Assembly: GCA_905182715.1 (NCBI GenBank)
Contig: CAJJCP010000008.1
Coordinates: forward strand, 1 to 44,378
Source of the DNA: an uncultured Candidatus Poseidoniales archaeon
GTDB taxonomy: Archaea > Thermoplasmatota > Poseidoniia > Poseidoniales > Poseidoniaceae
Reading direction: 5' to 3'
DNA length: 44,378 nt
Positions 43,427 through 44,378 of the stretch are shown piece by piece. A program made the position numbers and the translations under genes. A model generated the notes under the pieces. It was not told the origin of the DNA and did not search any database. It saw only the letters and a program-made list of their open reading frames with translations. Every line of letters begins with the position of its first letter. The first letter of the stretch is position 1.

Positions 43427-44378
43427 TCAATCCGTAAGAGGTTTACCAACCGCGTAGGCTTTCCAGCCCATGTTTTTGAGTGAATCAAGGTTGAGAACAC
43501 GGCGTCCGTCATACAAGAGCGGATTTCGCATTTGGCCGAGGAGGGCTTGCCAATCGAGTTCAAGGCATGCTTTGTGAGCGGTAACCAGTACAACCAGGTC
43601 GTAGTCTTGTGCTTCGTTAAGATTTGAAATACCAACTACGCCTTCTGGGAAACTGTTGTTGTCGAGGTGTGGGTCCCAAGCAGCAACAGTGATGCCTTTT
43701 GCCATCAAAGTCTCAGCAAGTGGTTCTGCCGGAGTTTCTCTTGGATCACCAACTTCAGCTTTGTACGACCAACCGAGCAAAAGCACTCGTGCATCATCGG
43801 CTGAAACTTTGGAATTCCACATAATTTCGCTTAACACACCAGCAACGTGGCTTGGCATCGAGCGATTCACTGCCCGTGCAGCGGTGATGAGCCCTGCTGG
43901 TACGCCAACATCGGCGGCTCGCTGAATCATGTAATACGGGTCAACTGGAATACAGTGGCCACCTACGCCAACACCGGGGGTGTAGCGGTGGAAATTCCAC
44001 TTGGTTGCTGCTGCGTTTAGGACATCTTCGACATCGACGTCTAACGCTGGGAAAATACGAGCAAGTTCGTTGACAAGGGCGATGTTAATGTCGCGTTGAA
44101 CATTTTCAATGACTTTAGCAGCCTCGGCCACTTCCAGTTTACCGACGTAGCGGACATCTTCAGTTGTTAATTTCGAATACAATTGAACGAGTTTCTCTCC
44201 GACTTCAGGGTTTTCACAACCGATGACACGTGCGACTTGACGAACGCCGTGTGCAGGGTCTCCTGGATTGAAACGTTCTGGGCAGTATGCTATTTCCAAA
44301 TCTTCACCGATGACAAGGCCTAATTCTTCGATAATTGGATGCCAAGTTTGTGCAGTTACGCCCGGATAAACTGTTGAT
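43427..44378 (-). CDS. UDP-HexNAc-type nucleotide-sugar 6-dehydrogenase (N-terminus beyond the edge)
   Basis: The frame is open through the right edge, reading STVYPGVTAQTWHP near the edge, equivalent to S-T-V-P-P-G-T-T. Then come YCPERFNPGDPAHG, KLEVAEAAKVIENVQRD and the catalytic GVGVGGHCIPVDPYY with its Cys. The C-terminal domain has LLLGWSYKAEVGDPRETPAE and VAAWDPHLD. The G-G-H-C-I-P-V-D-P-Y form is that of UDP-GlcNAc/UDP-ManNAc dehydrogenases (WecC/WbpA type); UDP-glucose dehydrogenases have a G-G-S-C-F-P-K-D form. NAD-dependent oxidation gives a UDP-uronic acid for surface glycans. The Rossmann NAD domain start is outside the window. Confidence 0.9.
   Translation of the reverse strand, partial: STVYPGVTAQTWHPIIEELGLVIGEDLEIAYCPERFNPGDPAHGVRQVARVIGCENPEVGEKLVQLYSKLTTEDVRYVGKLEVAEAAKVIENVQRDINIALVNELARIFPALDVDVEDVLNAAATKWNFHRYTPGVGVGGHCIPVDPYYMIQRAADVGVPAGLITAARAVNRSMPSHVAGVLSEIMWNSKVSADDARVLLLGWSYKAEVGDPRETPAEPLAETLMAKGITVAAWDPHLDNNSFPEGVVGISNLNEAQDYDLVVLVTAHKACLELDWQALLGQMRNPLLYDGRRVLNLDSLKNMGWKAYAVGKPLTD

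Overview
The window is archaeal and most likely comes from a planktonic Euryarchaeote of the Marine Group II / Poseidoniales type. The archaeal markers are EF-1alpha, ribosomal proteins S10 and S8e, SRP19, a family B DNA polymerase with a C-terminal PCNA-binding motif, archaeal-type LeuRS, pantoate kinase, leaderless genes with TATA boxes, and PGF-CTERM-like surface-protein tails. Placement in Marine Group II is inferred from the mix of Euryarchaeal information genes, bacterial-type enzymes (BolA, monothiol glutaredoxin, enolase, pyruvate kinase) and very large Asp-rich surface proteins. No 16S gene or tRNA was seen to confirm it.

Layout. 1-7.0 kb (minus): S10 (cut by the edge), EF-1alpha, pyruvate kinase, a PKD lipoprotein and PolB. 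7.1-11.3 kb: branched-chain aminotransferase, then SRP19 and S8e, an FAH-family enzyme, an MCT-1-like PUA protein, a small PGF-CTERM protein and an unknown gene. 11.4-16.9 kb: an MFS exporter, a fasciclin/cupredoxin surface protein, enolase and an Lrp/AsnC regulator. 16.9-21.0 kb: a zinc-ribbon microprotein, a thioredoxin-fold protein, an unknown gene, pantoate kinase and a CDIN1-like (TPD) nuclease coupled to an unknown gene. 21.1-26.1 kb: two large calcium-repeat surface proteins. 26.1-29.9 kb: LeuRS and a GHMP sugar kinase. 29.9-37.8 kb: a membrane-tethered double winged-helix regulator, a 1,162-residue WD40/calcium-repeat surface protein and a divergent wHTH-STAND ATPase. 37.8-44.4 kb: thioredoxin, ribulose-phosphate epimerase, a glycosyltransferase, a flippase, a BolA-Grx pair, a cysteate-synthase-like enzyme and a nucleotide-sugar dehydrogenase cut by the right edge.

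How the genes work together. Translation, protein targeting and replication genes sit among lower-glycolysis enzymes (pyruvate kinase, enolase) and the pentose-phosphate enzyme Rpe. The glycosyltransferase, flippase and UDP-HexNAc dehydrogenase, perhaps with the GHMP sugar kinase, suggest surface-glycan synthesis. Six large exported proteins (PKD lipoprotein, fasciclin/cupredoxin, two calcium-repeat proteins, WD40 protein, ectodomain regulator) show heavy investment in the cell surface. Thioredoxin, the thioredoxin-fold protein, BolA and Grx form a redox/Fe-S set.

Caution about the sequence. At least six conserved genes (SRP19, FAH, fasciclin, the SBBP/TSP3 protein, LeuRS, cysteate synthase) are interrupted by single-base shifts, and the Asp-rich repeat gene carries many more. 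Because essential single-copy genes such as leuS are affected, often at short homopolymers, consensus errors are more likely than real pseudogenes. I annotate these as whole genes with marked frame breaks. No stretch over 300 bases lacks a gene. I saw no tRNA, rRNA, CRISPR, IS element or integrase.
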